A DNA stretch of 64,000 nucleotides from Bacteroidia bacterium (GCA_018000995.1 JAGNIU010000011.1:41703-105702); one strand, 5' to 3'; positions 53,996-63,581 are shown, counted from the stretch's first letter. Notes: generated by a model from the letters alone, not told the origin. Translations and numbers: made by a program.

Positions 53996-54709
53996 ATGAC
54001 AGATAAATCGGAAGACAAAATACGTAAAGCATTTGCTGAAAAAGATTGGAACGATATTAAAGCGAGTGACAGCTGGCAAATTTTTAAAATAATGAGCGAG
54101 TTTGTTGAGGGCTTTGATAAGATGAGTAAGATTGGTCCTTGCGTTTCTATATTCGGAAGTGCGCGTACAAAACCGGATAACAAATATTATTTATTAGCTG
54201 AAGAAATTGCTTTTAAATTGACGCAAGAAGGTTATGGCGTTATTACAGGAGGTGGTCCTGGTATTATGGAAGCCGCCAATAAAGGTGCTATGCGTGGTAA
54301 AGGGAAATCGGTTGGACTAAACATTGAATTACCTTTTGAGCAAAAGCCGAATGATTTTATTGATAGAGATAAGAGTATTGATTTTCATTATTTCTTTGTA
54401 CGTAAAACAATCTTCTTAAAATATTCGCAAGGGTTTATTGGTATGCCCGGAGGTTTTGGAACTATTGATGAACTGTTTGAATCATTAACCTTAGTTCAAA
54501 CTCATAAAATTGCTTCTTTTCCTGTTGTATTGGTAGGAAAAACATATTGGGCCGGCTTAATACAATGGATTAAAGAGAGTATGTTAGAACAGGAACATAA
54601 TATTAATCCGGCTGATTTGGATTTACTAACTATTGTGGATACGGCAGATGAAGCTGTGAAACATATTGTAGACTTCTATAGTAAATACTTACTGAAACCA
54701 AATTTCTAA
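53996..54709 (+). CDS. LOG-family nucleotide-binding protein (TIGR00730)
   Basis: The 237-residue Rossmann protein has GSARTKPDNKYY, ITGGGPGIMEAANKGA and the catalytic PGGFGTIDELFE, which is the PGGxGTxxE motif of LOG proteins. They cleave the N-glycosidic bond of nucleoside 5'-monophosphates; the cytokinin role of the plant enzyme should not be assumed here. An N-terminal charged helix of about 40 residues precedes the fold. A box TACCTTTA (53983-53990) ends five bases before the ATG. Confidence 0.88.
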   Translation: MTDKSEDKIRKAFAEKDWNDIKASDSWQIFKIMSEFVEGFDKMSKIGPCVSIFGSARTKPDNKYYLLAEEIAFKLTQEGYGVITGGGPGIMEAANKGAMRGKGKSVGLNIELPFEQKPNDFIDRDKSIDFHYFFVRKTIFLKYSQGFIGMPGGFGTIDELFESLTLVQTHKIASFPVVLVGKTYWAGLIQWIKESMLEQEHNINPADLDLLTIVDTADEAVKHIVDFYSKYLLKPNF

Positions 54710-54788
54710 TATTTATAAATAACTGATTTTCAATTATTTATAAGGTCTTATTAAAGTATCTAACCTATTGAGGGGTAAGAATTTAAAA

Positions 54789-54819
54789 TTGTGTGGGTAA
54801 AGAATATTTAATATATTTG
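54789..54819 (+). promoter_or_regulatory. Promoter for rpsU
   Basis: TTG (54789-54791) and TATATTTG (54812-54819), an exact TAnnTTTG box, are 20 bases apart. The leader to the ATG at 54846 is about 22 bases and has only AGAAAGA as a possible ribosome site. Confidence 0.6.
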
Positions 54820-54845
54820 CGTTCCTAAATTTAAATAGAAAGATA

Positions 54846-55043
54846 ATGTTAATAGTTCAAGTTAAAGAAGGCGATACAATTGAGAAAGCCTTAAAAAAGT
54901 TTAAGAAGAAGTTTGAAAAAACTGGTGTTGTAAAACAATTACGCGCTCGTAAACAATTTACAAAACCTTCTGTTCGTCGCCGCGAAGAAATTATTAAAGC
55001 GGTTTACAAACAAAAACTACAAAAAGGCGAAATCGAAAAATAG
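54846..55043 (+). CDS. rpsU: 30S ribosomal protein bS21
   Basis: A 65-residue basic protein with the family sequence VQVKEGDTIEKALKKFKKKF and RQFTKPSVRRRE-like central part. bS21 binds near the 3' end of 16S rRNA, next to the anti-Shine-Dalgarno sequence. In Flavobacterium it is reported to help hide that sequence, and rpsU itself can be controlled by its own Shine-Dalgarno. Here only AGAAAGA precedes the ATG, so no strong site is visible. A terminator follows 28 bases after the stop, so it is probably monocistronic. Confidence 0.95.
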   Translation: MLIVQVKEGDTIEKALKKFKKKFEKTGVVKQLRARKQFTKPSVRRREEIIKAVYKQKLQKGEIEK

Positions 55044-55070
55044 TCTCAGACTAATTTCTATCATATTGTA

Positions 55071-55113
55071 TTCCTGAATTGAATTAACTAACTTCGATTC
55101 AGGAATTTTTATT
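55071..55113 (+). terminator. rpsU terminator
   Basis: TTCCTGAAT (55071-55079) pairs with ATTCAGGAA (55097-55105) over nine bases, with a 17-base loop, followed by a T-rich tract just before the xerC start at 55116. Confidence 0.7.
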
Positions 55114-55115
55114 TT

Positions 55116-56009
55116 ATGGCTGTAGAACATCTCAATAACTTCATTGATTATATCAGCCACGAAAAAAAGCTATCCAAACACACTAGTCTCTCTTACCAAA
55201 CAGATTTATTACAATTTCAAGAGTTCGTTAAACAAGAGTTATCCGATTCTGATTTATTAAACGTTAACCATCTTATTATCCGTAGTTGGGTGGCCATGCT
55301 TTTAGATACCGGGGTTGCAGCACGAAGCGTAAACCGGAAGTTATCAAGCCTTAAATCATTCTATAAATATTTACTCAAAAACAATTTAATTAAAACCAAT
55401 CCTCTCCAAAAAATAGTCGCACCAAAAACACCAAAAAAATTACCGGTGTTTGTGGATGAACTTAACATGGAACAATTATTTAGTGAGGTGGTTTTTGAAG
55501 AAGGTTTTATTGGGATGCGCGATAAATTACTTTTAGATATCCTTTATCAAACCGGATTACGGAGAGCTGAGTTAATAAGTCTTAACGACCAAAGTATTGA
55601 TTTGTACAACCTTAGCCTAAAGGTTTTAGGTAAGCGAAATAAAGAACGAATTATTCCTATTTCTTTAGACTTAAAACGTAACCTGGAAGCGTATTTTGAA
55701 GTAAAAAAGAGCATGGGTTTAGTAAACCCGTATTTATTTGTATCCCCAAAAGACAAAGAAGTGAAAGAGGCAGAGGTTTATAAATTAGTGAAGAAGTATC
55801 TTTCTCAAATTACCACACTCGGTAAAAAAAGTCCACACGTTTTACGCCATACATTTGCAACGCATTTATTAAATAATGGCGCTGATATTAATGCTGTGAA
55901 AGAATTATTGGGTCACGCTAATTTATCGGCCACACAAATTTATACTCACAATACCATAGAGAAATTAAAAAAAACATACAAACAATCTCATCCGCGTTCG
56001 GGTGAGTAA
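55116..56009 (+). CDS. xerC: Tyrosine recombinase XerC-like
   Basis: The 297-residue recombinase has an N-terminal SAM-like core-binding domain (to about 100) and a catalytic domain with R149 in GLRRAELI, H241 and R244 in HVLRH, H267 in GHANLS and the nucleophile Y276 in IYTH. The set is complete. The tail [16 protein letters not shown] is usual in Bacteroidota XerC. It resolves chromosome dimers at dif. No dif site or integron partner is seen in the window. XerC versus XerD is by overall resemblance only. Confidence 0.9.
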   Translation: MAVEHLNNFIDYISHEKKLSKHTSLSYQTDLLQFQEFVKQELSDSDLLNVNHLIIRSWVAMLLDTGVAARSVNRKLSSLKSFYKYLLKNNLIKTNPLQKIVAPKTPKKLPVFVDELNMEQLFSEVVFEEGFIGMRDKLLLDILYQTGLRRAELISLNDQSIDLYNLSLKVLGKRNKERIIPISLDLKRNLEAYFEVKKSMGLVNPYLFVSPKDKEVKEAEVYKLVKKYLSQITTLGKKSPHVLRHTFATHLLNNGADINAVKELLGHANLSATQIYTHNTIEKLKKTYKQSHPRSGE

Positions 56010-56038
56010 CTAATAACCAATAAAGAGGAGGAAACGTT

Positions 56039-56338
56039 ATGAAAACAAACATCCAGTCGGTACATTTTGATGCAGACAAAAAATTAATCGCACACATTGA
56101 AGAAAAAGTGGGTAAGTTAAAAACCTTTCACGAAGCTATTATTAGCAGTAATGTTATTTTAAAAGTAGAAAAAGGTGATGATAACCATAATAAAATAGCG
56201 GAGATTAAATTAAATACGGCAGGACAAGAGATGTTTGCGAAAAAGCAATGCTCTACTTTTGAAGAAGCTGTTGATACAGCTTGTGATGCTTTAAAAACTC
56301 AGATTATAAAATACAAGGAGAAACACCTTGTTAAATAA
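56039..56338 (+). CDS. hpf: Ribosome hibernation promoting factor, short type
   Basis: A 99-residue protein of the HPF/RaiA (YfiA) family, with the opening KTNIQSVHFDADKKLIAHIE and the basic TAGQEMFAKKQCSTFEEAVD near the end. It would bind the 30S A and P sites in stationary phase. The C-terminal dimerisation domain of long HPF is missing. A GAGGAGG sequence (56027-56032) sits eight bases before the ATG, a rare good Shine-Dalgarno in this window. It lies 29 bases after xerC. Confidence 0.9.
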   Translation: MKTNIQSVHFDADKKLIAHIEEKVGKLKTFHEAIISSNVILKVEKGDDNHNKIAEIKLNTAGQEMFAKKQCSTFEEAVDTACDALKTQIIKYKEKHLVK

Positions 56339-56353
56339 ATAATGTTTAACCAT

Positions 56354-56390
56354 AAAAAAAGCCCCTAACAAAACTGTTCGGGGCTTTTTT
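56354..56390. terminator. Bidirectional terminator between hpf and the T9SS cargo gene
   Basis: AAAAAGCCCC pairs with GGGGCTTTTTT over the ends of an AACA/TGTT inner stem (one mismatch). A-run and T-run on the two sides allow termination on both strands. Confidence 0.85.
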
Positions 56391-56407
56391 ATTTCTTATA
56401 AACTAAA

Positions 56408-58876
56408 CTATTCCGTTACTAATTTATAAACTGCCTTATTGTTATTGTTAGTCAATTCCAAAGAATAAACACCTTTAGCAAACTTGCTTAAATCAATTGT
56501 TTTAGAAGTTGAACCTTTGGTCATTTTATCGGAATGAATTTCCTGACCTAAAATATTTCTAACTATAAGATTAGTTTCGTTATCCATAATCATCGATTCA
56601 ATATTGATAATTCCATTTGAAGGATTTGGATACACTCTGAATTTATTTTTGAATTGGAGTTCGTTTACACTAATAGCAGTACGGTTATTTTGAATATTAC
56701 TTCTTGTTTTTGTTGCCTTTACCGCAATGCTATTATTGCCAAATTTTTGCGTTGGTGTACAAGCGTAACCTAAGTCTGCCTCTACTCTCCAGTCTGCAAC
56801 GTTTGCATAAAAGTTGTAGAAGGGATCAGCTAATGTACTTTGATTACCGGTTGTGGTACCAACCAATACAAATGATGAAGTTGTTAATGTAGGATTTGTA
56901 TTTACTAATAAACTATAGGTTTGAACCGGATTAATTGGACCTTCTACCATGTAATTATTAGTCCAGAAAAATGTTCCTGAAGAATTATGTGTAAAGAATA
57001 CTGTATTGTGCCATAAACTTTTTGGTCCGTATTGACCGCAAGTATCGCGAACCTGAATTTTATAACGGTAAGTAGAAATATTTGGATCGCCGTTAGCTGG
57101 ACCAACATTTCTTGCTGTATCTACCCACATACTTAAAGCACTTTTCGAAACGGCACCAATTCTCTTGTACGTATTTGAAATAACTTCACGGTAAATAATC
57201 ATTGAATCTAAATTCGGGTAATCGGCTTTGTCCCAATAGATCTCGTTAAATTGATTCAAACTATCTACTGTTACCATACAAATATTGGGTTTTGGTGTTT
57301 GCGGAACTACTACAACTCCTACAGCAGCATCAGAACAGCCGTTAGTTGTACCAACTACAGTATAAATAGAAGTAACGCTTGGTGTAACTGAAATGGTTGG
57401 AGTATTTGCTCCTGTACTCCAAGTATAACTACCGGCGCCACTCGCAGTAAGTATTGCAGTACCACCACCGCAAGCTGTAACAGTTGAAGTTGAAGCGACA
57501 ACTGGAACGGTGAAAATTGTAATCGTTTTTGCAACCAAAGAACCTGAACCAAATTGATTACTTGACACCATGCTGATGGTTTTTGTGCCGGGAGTATTAT
57601 AAATAACTACCGGTGCTTGTGCTGTTGAACTTCCCGGTATTCCTCCAGGCATAATCCATCCCCATGCATTTGCCATATTACCTGACTTATCCATTAACTG
57701 AATTGGCTGACCAACACAACCTATAAGAGGCGATACAAAATCTGAAATAGGAACTTTTTGAGAAGTAAAATACATGTTATCAACTTTAAGGTCGGACCCA
57801 TTATATGAAGGCTGATATGGATATTTTGATGAACGGAAACTAACATTAACTGTATCAGGAGCTGTACTTAAACTCCAAGTCACTGATACTTTTTGATAAG
57901 AAGGTGAGATTGGAAGAGCATTGAAAGTGGAATGGATCTGAACTCCATTCTTTTTAAACATAACATAACATTCACCCTGATCAGTTGGATCTGCAGGAAT
58001 ATATTTATAGTATAGAACTAAAGTATCAACAAGATTTGTATATGGCGAACCTCCCTTAGGACCACCCGGACCGTTATTATATCCTGTTCCCGCTTCACCT
58101 GCAGAAATACTACCTCCTCCAAAAGTCGGGAAAGCAGTTTGTAATTCTGTAGCATAAGTACCGCTATAAGCATCAGTAGTACGCTTTAATTCCCCATATG
58201 TAATCCATCCATTAAGTTTATTATCAGATAATGCTTGCCATTGCTCGAAGCTTGCGTTGAAATTAGCAGGTTGTGAACTTACCCCTTTAAATGTTATACT
58301 ATCTATCTGTAAAGAATTTCCCGGAATACCGAAATTAGCAAAAGCGTTACTTGATGCAGCAGCAATTACGATTGAGTCAGGATTCACCGGTAATGCCGGA
58401 CTAAAGTTTACATCTAATAATGTGTAAGCTGTTTGTGTTTGTCCGATTTTATAAAAATAAGTTCCAATGGTAACTCCCGCTTTTTTAAAACATGCTAGAA
58501 CAATTGCAGTATCACCAAATATGATATTACTTTTATAATACAATCTTACTCCACTAGGTTTTTGTGAATATGGAATTCCACCCTTTATAGGTGAATTTCC
58601 AGGATCTCCGTTAGCAAAAAATGCAAATAAGTTATTTGTACCGGATGCTACAGTAGTAAGTTTTATTGCGTACTGCCCATGATAAGCATCGGTAGTTTTA
58701 GTGGCATTAACACCCGGATTAGCACCATCCTCCGATTTGTAATTCGAAGTTTGAAAAAATTGGGGGTTTTCGTAATTCGTAATAGTCCAAGCCTCAAATC
58801 CACCATTGGGTAATGATTGACCAAAGATGAATGAAGATGAAATAATTGCTAAAATTGAAAGTAGATGTTTTTTCAT
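56408..58876 (-). CDS. Large secreted protein with T9SS type A sorting domain
   Basis: The 822-residue protein has a signal peptide (residues 1-19, FIFGQ). Two similar jelly-roll-like domains (about 20-195 and 200-375) each contain a FEAW/FEQW start and DAYHGQYAIKL / DAYSGTYATEL. A PKD-like domain (about 380-455) and an Ig-like CTACGGGTAILTASGAGSYT domain follow, then a fibronectin-like part. The last 80 residues are the sorting domain: YPNPSNGIINIES, NILGQEIHSDK, LSKFAKGVYSLEL. It should cross the outer membrane by T9SS and stay on the surface or be released. No enzyme motif is visible; an adhesin role is inferred. Confidence 0.88.
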   Translation of the reverse strand: MKKHLLSILAIISSSFIFGQSLPNGGFEAWTITNYENPQFFQTSNYKSEDGANPGVNATKTTDAYHGQYAIKLTTVASGTNNLFAFFANGDPGNSPIKGGIPYSQKPSGVRLYYKSNIIFGDTAIVLACFKKAGVTIGTYFYKIGQTQTAYTLLDVNFSPALPVNPDSIVIAAASSNAFANFGIPGNSLQIDSITFKGVSSQPANFNASFEQWQALSDNKLNGWITYGELKRTTDAYSGTYATELQTAFPTFGGGSISAGEAGTGYNNGPGGPKGGSPYTNLVDTLVLYYKYIPADPTDQGECYVMFKKNGVQIHSTFNALPISPSYQKVSVTWSLSTAPDTVNVSFRSSKYPYQPSYNGSDLKVDNMYFTSQKVPISDFVSPLIGCVGQPIQLMDKSGNMANAWGWIMPGGIPGSSTAQAPVVIYNTPGTKTISMVSSNQFGSGSLVAKTITIFTVPVVASTSTVTACGGGTAILTASGAGSYTWSTGANTPTISVTPSVTSIYTVVGTTNGCSDAAVGVVVVPQTPKPNICMVTVDSLNQFNEIYWDKADYPNLDSMIIYREVISNTYKRIGAVSKSALSMWVDTARNVGPANGDPNISTYRYKIQVRDTCGQYGPKSLWHNTVFFTHNSSGTFFWTNNYMVEGPINPVQTYSLLVNTNPTLTTSSFVLVGTTTGNQSTLADPFYNFYANVADWRVEADLGYACTPTQKFGNNSIAVKATKTRSNIQNNRTAISVNELQFKNKFRVYPNPSNGIINIESMIMDNETNLIVRNILGQEIHSDKMTKGSTSKTIDLSKFAKGVYSLELTNNNNKAVYKLVTE

Positions 58877-59016
58877 TAGATATAGATTTTACCTATTAAA
58901 AGTAGTAAAAATGACCATATCTGCCAAATATGATATACCCTACAAATTAACAATTCAACATTTAATAGGTTTTGTGTGTTTAACTAAAAATTACGGTTAA
59001 ATTTATACTGTTTTAG

Positions 59017-62000
59017 ATGAGACTTGGTGTTAAAATAACCGTATTTCTATTGATGATAAGTCACTTTTTTGGCTTTTCACAAAAGGGAAATTATTTTATC
59101 CATAATTACCTTCCTGCTCAGTATAATGCTGCCGACCAAAACCGTTGCATTTTACAAGATATGTATGGTCGTGTTTTTGCCGCTAATAACAACGGATTAC
59201 TAATTAATAATGGTGCCGATTGGGAAATATTGGAATTACCGTTTTTATGTTTATCGCTTGGAAAAAGTGATAACGAAGAAATTTTTGTTGCCGGTGATGG
59301 TGATTTTGGAAAACTATCTCAAATTGAAAATGGCGCCTTCCAATACAAATCTCTAAAATCATTACTCCCAAAATCAGAAACTGAACTAGGGAAATGTTGG
59401 TCGGTTATTCCTATAAAAAGTCATGTTTACTTTTGTACTAATCAAAAAATTTACGATTACGATGGTAAAACCATAAAATTAATTTCGCCGGGAGATGAAG
59501 GTTTTCATACTTTTTTTAATGTTGATGATCATTTAATTGTACGTGAAAAAGGTCAAGGACTAAAAATTCTTTCTTACAACAACGAATTTATTCTTTTGAA
59601 AGATGGCGAACAGTTTGCAGATAATGAAAACCCGGTAAGAGGAATTATTAAAGGAAATAATTCTTATTTCATTATTACCCCGCAATCGGTTTATTCCTTC
59701 CAATTTAATAAAACACTTCCTGAGCTTTCGGCTATACAAAAAATAAACACACCCGTAAACGGATGGCTTAACGAGAAAACAGTGTATTGCGCGTCTAACA
59801 TTGGAGAAAATAATTTTGCGTTTGGTTCGGTTAACGGAGGTGTTATTATTACAGATAAACATTTTAATCCCGTAAAATACATTAATAGCGATACCGAATT
59901 ACAAGACGATGGTGTAAATTACATCTACAACGACAACCAAGGACATATTTGGTTGGCACTTGCAAAAGGAATTAGTTTAATTGAGTTTAACAGCCCTATT
60001 ACAAAATTTACAAAAGCGGATGGCATTATTGGAACTATTGAAGCCTGTGCGTTTTTTAATAAAATTTCTTTTTTAGCAACCGACAAAGGCATTCTAAAAT
60101 TTAATCCATCCAATTCAAAATTTGAAGCTACTAATATTACAGAAGCTGCGTGGTGCTTAAGTAATGTTAACGGACAATTATTGGCCGGAACCAAAACAGG
60201 ATTATATATTTTAGATAACAATTCCTTTAAATTAATTTATGAAACAGAATGGGCTACCCATTGCATTTTTGCACACCCCTCTACTCCTGATTTAATTTAT
60301 ATAGGCACAGAAACCGGTTATGCAAAAGGTAATTTAAAAAATAAAACTTTCACCCCTTCAAAAGAACTATTCGACTTAAACGCAGATATAAGAACCATTG
60401 CCGTTAATAGCGACAATAGTATCTGTTTTGGCACACGTGAAAATGGGATTTATGTTGAGAGTAAAGGAAATGAAAATCCGGTTCAACTATTGCAAAAAGA
60501 CGGTCTTCCTAACTTAAACGAAAATTATTTACTGAATTACAAAGGCGATGTTTTAATTGGGACGGATATTGGTTTCTATAAATTAATTTCTCAGAACAAT
60601 AAACACACACTTGTTCCGGATAATCGTTTTAAAGTCATCCAAAATAAATTCAATATTTTTAAAGCCATTGCTATTAATAACAGCATTTGGTTAACCGGCA
60701 AACGCGATAGTAAATCAAATGAATCCCTAATGTGTTTAGAAGAACAGGAAGGTGGCTTTCAAATCAAATCAACACAATTGTCGCGTATAAAAATATCCGA
60801 TACCAAATCGTTTTGTTTTGGCGATTCACTAGTTTATATCGGAACTAACAATGGCTTGTATTGTTATGATTTGGGATTAAAAACCCCGCGCTTTGGTTTA
60901 AATACGTTTGTAAACTGTTTTCATTTCGGGAAAGATTCTGTTGAGTTACATTTCAATATTCATCCGCGAACCGAACTTAGTTTAATTAAACTGGATTACA
61001 CCAACAACTCTGTTGAATTTAAATTAGGCGCATCAGATTACATTGATAAAAACGAATTACTATTTGCTTACTATTTAAAAGGGCGCGACACTTCTTATAA
61101 TTCTTACAGCAACAATAAAGTAGTTCGGTTCGATCATCTTTATGAAGGTGATTATGTGTTTTATGTAAAATCGAAAAATATTTTAGGAATTGAAGGTCAG
61201 GAAATAAAAATAGCATTTACAGTATTACCACCTTGGTATCGTACCATTTGGGCTTATTGCATTTACGCCTTCTTAATTTTAGTATTGGTTTATTTTATTA
61301 TCAAGTTAAATTCGAAACGGTTAATTGAACAAAATTTACGCTTAGAAAAAATTATCAGCGAACGAACAAAAGAAATAAATAAACAGAAATTGGAAATTGA
61401 GCACAAAAATCAGGAAATTACCGATAGTATTAACTACGCGAAAGGAATTCAGGATTCAATTTTACCAAGCATAAATGAAATTAAAAAGGTTTGGAGTGAT
61501 TTATTTATCTTCTTCCAACCAAAAGATATTGTAAGCGGCGATTTTTACTGGTTTAAACAAATTAATAAAGACGAATTTTTGATTGCTGGTGCTGATTGTA
61601 CAGGCCACGGTGTACCGGGAGGATTTATGAGTATGATTTGTTCCGATAAATTACATGATGCTGCTCGGGAGACTACCATACCTAGCGAAATTCTATTTAA
61701 AGCAAATAATAGTATCAAAGAAAGCTTACGCCAGCAAAACGAAGGCAAGAGCAAAGACGGGATGGAAATTTGTTTACTGAAAGTGAATTTAAAAACCCGT
61801 GAGGTTTTATTCGCAGGAGCTAATCGTCACTTATGGGTTATTGATAATAAAACCAAAACTCTGAAAGAAATAAAACCGACAAAAGCCAGTATTGCCAGCT
61901 TTACAGAGTTTAATTTTAAGTATGATCTAAATACTTTACAGCTAAATAACGGCGATATTTTATTTTTAAGTACTGACGGATATCCTGACCAATTTGGAGG

Positions 62001-62166
62001 CGCACATGGTAAAAAATACATGAGCAAAAATTTCAAAAGCTTTATTGTTGGAAATGCGCACTTGTCAATTACAGACCAAGAAAAAGAAATAACATCCAAT
62101 ATTAATACGTGGATGAACGGTTACGAACAAGTAGATGATTTACTTGTGATTGGAATTAAGCTTTAA
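59017..62166 (+). CDS. Two-component-type sensor propeller fused to SpoIIE phosphatase
   Basis: The 1049-residue protein has a signal peptide (to about 21), a periplasmic region (about 25-650) of propeller repeats with GHIWLALAKGISLIEFN, and a Y_Y_Y-like domain (about 660-735). One membrane helix follows at about 738-762 (WAYCIYAFLILVLVYFII), a coiled coil with KLEIEHKNQEITDSINYAKG (about 787-810) and a SpoIIE phosphatase domain with VSGDFYW and GADCTGHGVPGGFMSM. It should turn a periplasmic signal into dephosphorylation of an anti-sigma antagonist. Such fusions usually carry histidine kinases, so the phosphatase output is less common. Confidence 0.9.
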   Translation: MRLGVKITVFLLMISHFFGFSQKGNYFIHNYLPAQYNAADQNRCILQDMYGRVFAANNNGLLINNGADWEILELPFLCLSLGKSDNEEIFVAGDGDFGKLSQIENGAFQYKSLKSLLPKSETELGKCWSVIPIKSHVYFCTNQKIYDYDGKTIKLISPGDEGFHTFFNVDDHLIVREKGQGLKILSYNNEFILLKDGEQFADNENPVRGIIKGNNSYFIITPQSVYSFQFNKTLPELSAIQKINTPVNGWLNEKTVYCASNIGENNFAFGSVNGGVIITDKHFNPVKYINSDTELQDDGVNYIYNDNQGHIWLALAKGISLIEFNSPITKFTKADGIIGTIEACAFFNKISFLATDKGILKFNPSNSKFEATNITEAAWCLSNVNGQLLAGTKTGLYILDNNSFKLIYETEWATHCIFAHPSTPDLIYIGTETGYAKGNLKNKTFTPSKELFDLNADIRTIAVNSDNSICFGTRENGIYVESKGNENPVQLLQKDGLPNLNENYLLNYKGDVLIGTDIGFYKLISQNNKHTLVPDNRFKVIQNKFNIFKAIAINNSIWLTGKRDSKSNESLMCLEEQEGGFQIKSTQLSRIKISDTKSFCFGDSLVYIGTNNGLYCYDLGLKTPRFGLNTFVNCFHFGKDSVELHFNIHPRTELSLIKLDYTNNSVEFKLGASDYIDKNELLFAYYLKGRDTSYNSYSNNKVVRFDHLYEGDYVFYVKSKNILGIEGQEIKIAFTVLPPWYRTIWAYCIYAFLILVLVYFIIKLNSKRLIEQNLRLEKIISERTKEINKQKLEIEHKNQEITDSINYAKGIQDSILPSINEIKKVWSDLFIFFQPKDIVSGDFYWFKQINKDEFLIAGADCTGHGVPGGFMSMICSDKLHDAARETTIPSEILFKANNSIKESLRQQNEGKSKDGMEICLLKVNLKTREVLFAGANRHLWVIDNKTKTLKEIKPTKASIASFTEFNFKYDLNTLQLNNGDILFLSTDGYPDQFGGAHGKKYMSKNFKSFIVGNAHLSITDQEKEITSNINTWMNGYEQVDDLLVIGIKL

Positions 62167-62619
62167 TTATTTAAATCCTAAAACAAAAACAGCGCAACCG
62201 ATATCTTCACCGTTTGTACCTGCAGGAATGTTATAATCGACAAACACGTGGCGCATACGACTAAACTCAACAGAAAATTCTTTTTCAAATTTATCTTTGT
62301 TTGTATATAACAATTTTCTGTTTTTGCTGTCTTTATCCTTGTTGTAAATGCTTACTTCAAGTGTTTTCTTTAAAGCTTCAAGATTAAACGCAAGTTTGTA
62401 TTTTTCACCAATAAACATTGGGATCTCTACTTCCTTTACCTGATCTTTTGTAGTGTGCTTTAAGCGCGTAATTTTTCCGGTATCGTATTGATACGGATCT
62501 AATTTATCTTTCGCTTTATCTTTTAAGCCTTTTGGATCGCATTCAACAGGTGTTTCCTGAAAAAAGGAAAACATAAATACCGAAGCTAATAATATTGAAT
62601 ATAGTTTAAAGTTTTTCAT
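62167..62619 (-). CDS. Small secreted protein of unknown function
   Basis: The 150-residue protein has a signal peptide ending FSFFQ. The mature part is charged and beta-rich (KYKLAFNLEALKKTLEVSIY, then DIGCAVFVLGFK at the end). No motif known to me. Its stop directly abuts the stop of the phosphatase gene. It is followed upstream by the 62630 gene in the same direction with a gap of about 10 bases, so the two are probably co-transcribed. Confidence 0.65.
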   Translation of the reverse strand: MKNFKLYSILLASVFMFSFFQETPVECDPKGLKDKAKDKLDPYQYDTGKITRLKHTTKDQVKEVEIPMFIGEKYKLAFNLEALKKTLEVSIYNKDKDSKNRKLLYTNKDKFEKEFSVEFSRMRHVFVDYNIPAGTNGEDIGCAVFVLGFK

Positions 62620-62629
62620 ACGTTTTGGT

Positions 62630-63499
62630 TTAACCTTTTACAATTACAGTACGCGTTGCAATAATTTTTTCGCAAAGCTTATTTATTTCGTCTTTATTAA
62701 ATGTGGTTTTAGTGTAATCCAACTCATCCAAATCTTTATCCTTTAAAGCGCTGATATTATTAAACTCCGCTTTAATAGCAGTTAAACTTTCAATTAATGA
62801 AGGGATGTTGCTATCGTTAGCTTTTTGTTTTTCTAATACAGCCAAAATGTTATCCACTAAACTCACCTGCTCTATTATTGCTGGGATAATGGCTTGTTCA
62901 CCACTTTTATAAACTTGTGAAGCAGAGTATAAAGTTTCAACCCATGCACCTGCAAAAATGATTGTTGAAATATGTTGCTGATTGCCTTTTTCTAAAACAA
63001 CATCCGTCTCTAATTGTAAATCGGAAATAATACTTAGTAAAGAATCATCCTTTCCTAAATTCATATTACTTTCGAAACGCTTTGCTAAATTATTAGCTTC
63101 AAATGCGCTGTTTAATCCAAGTTCACCACCAATATCTTTACTGCCTTTTAAATAATTTTTACTTAAAGCGTATTGCTTGTTAAGTAAGCAATAAGCCATA
63201 TCGGCCGAATACACACCAAGGTTTAACGCTTTTATATAACTTGTTTTATAGTTTTTCGCGTTATCTAAGGGGTTTAAGTTTGATTCGATAAACTTTAAAC
63301 CTGAGCGCTTAAAAATACTGGCAATGCGCATTGAACTTGGTAAAGCAACCTCATCTCCATCATCAGCAGCAACTGTATTAGTATCTGCAATTGTGGCTAC
63401 TGAATCTATTGGGATAGCTTTTTCTGAATCGGCTGATTCGTTATTGCCGCATGATGTTAAAACAACAAGCGCAGCAATCTTTAATAAGTTATTCTTCAT
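62630..63499 (-). CDS. Lipoprotein of unknown function, helical
   Basis: Started at the ATG at 63499 the protein has 289 residues with a lipobox at Cys17 (VVLTSCGNN); an upstream ATG at 63508 gives three extra residues and is less likely. The mature part is a helical bundle with repeated leucine spacing, such as FIESNLNPLDNAKNYKTSYI and IPAIIEQVSLVDNILAVLEK. No domain family is recognised. It is the first gene of a two-gene unit with the small secreted protein and follows the rplT terminator. Confidence 0.65.
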   Translation of the reverse strand: MKNNLLKIAALVVLTSCGNNESADSEKAIPIDSVATIADTNTVAADDGDEVALPSSMRIASIFKRSGLKFIESNLNPLDNAKNYKTSYIKALNLGVYSADMAYCLLNKQYALSKNYLKGSKDIGGELGLNSAFEANNLAKRFESNMNLGKDDSLLSIISDLQLETDVVLEKGNQQHISTIIFAGAWVETLYSASQVYKSGEQAIIPAIIEQVSLVDNILAVLEKQKANDSNIPSLIESLTAIKAEFNNISALKDKDLDELDYTKTTFNKDEINKLCEKIIATRTVIVKG

Positions 63500-63531
63500 A
63501 TATATCAAATATGCTTATTTTTTTTGAAAAT

Positions 63532-63563
63532 AAAAAGCCCCGAAGAGATTTTCTTCAGGGCTT
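63532..63563 (-). terminator. rplT terminator
   Basis: On the minus strand AAGCCCTGAAGAA and TCTTCGGGGCTT pair over about 11 bases with one mismatch and are followed by a T-rich stretch. Confidence 0.85.
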
Positions 63564-63581
63564 ATATTGTTTAGATGTAGT

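Noticed and set aside
53556..56009. Integron or phage integration context for the tyrosine recombinase
   Set aside because: No attachment site, cassette array or phage genes flank it; the neighbours are housekeeping genes, so it is a resident XerC.
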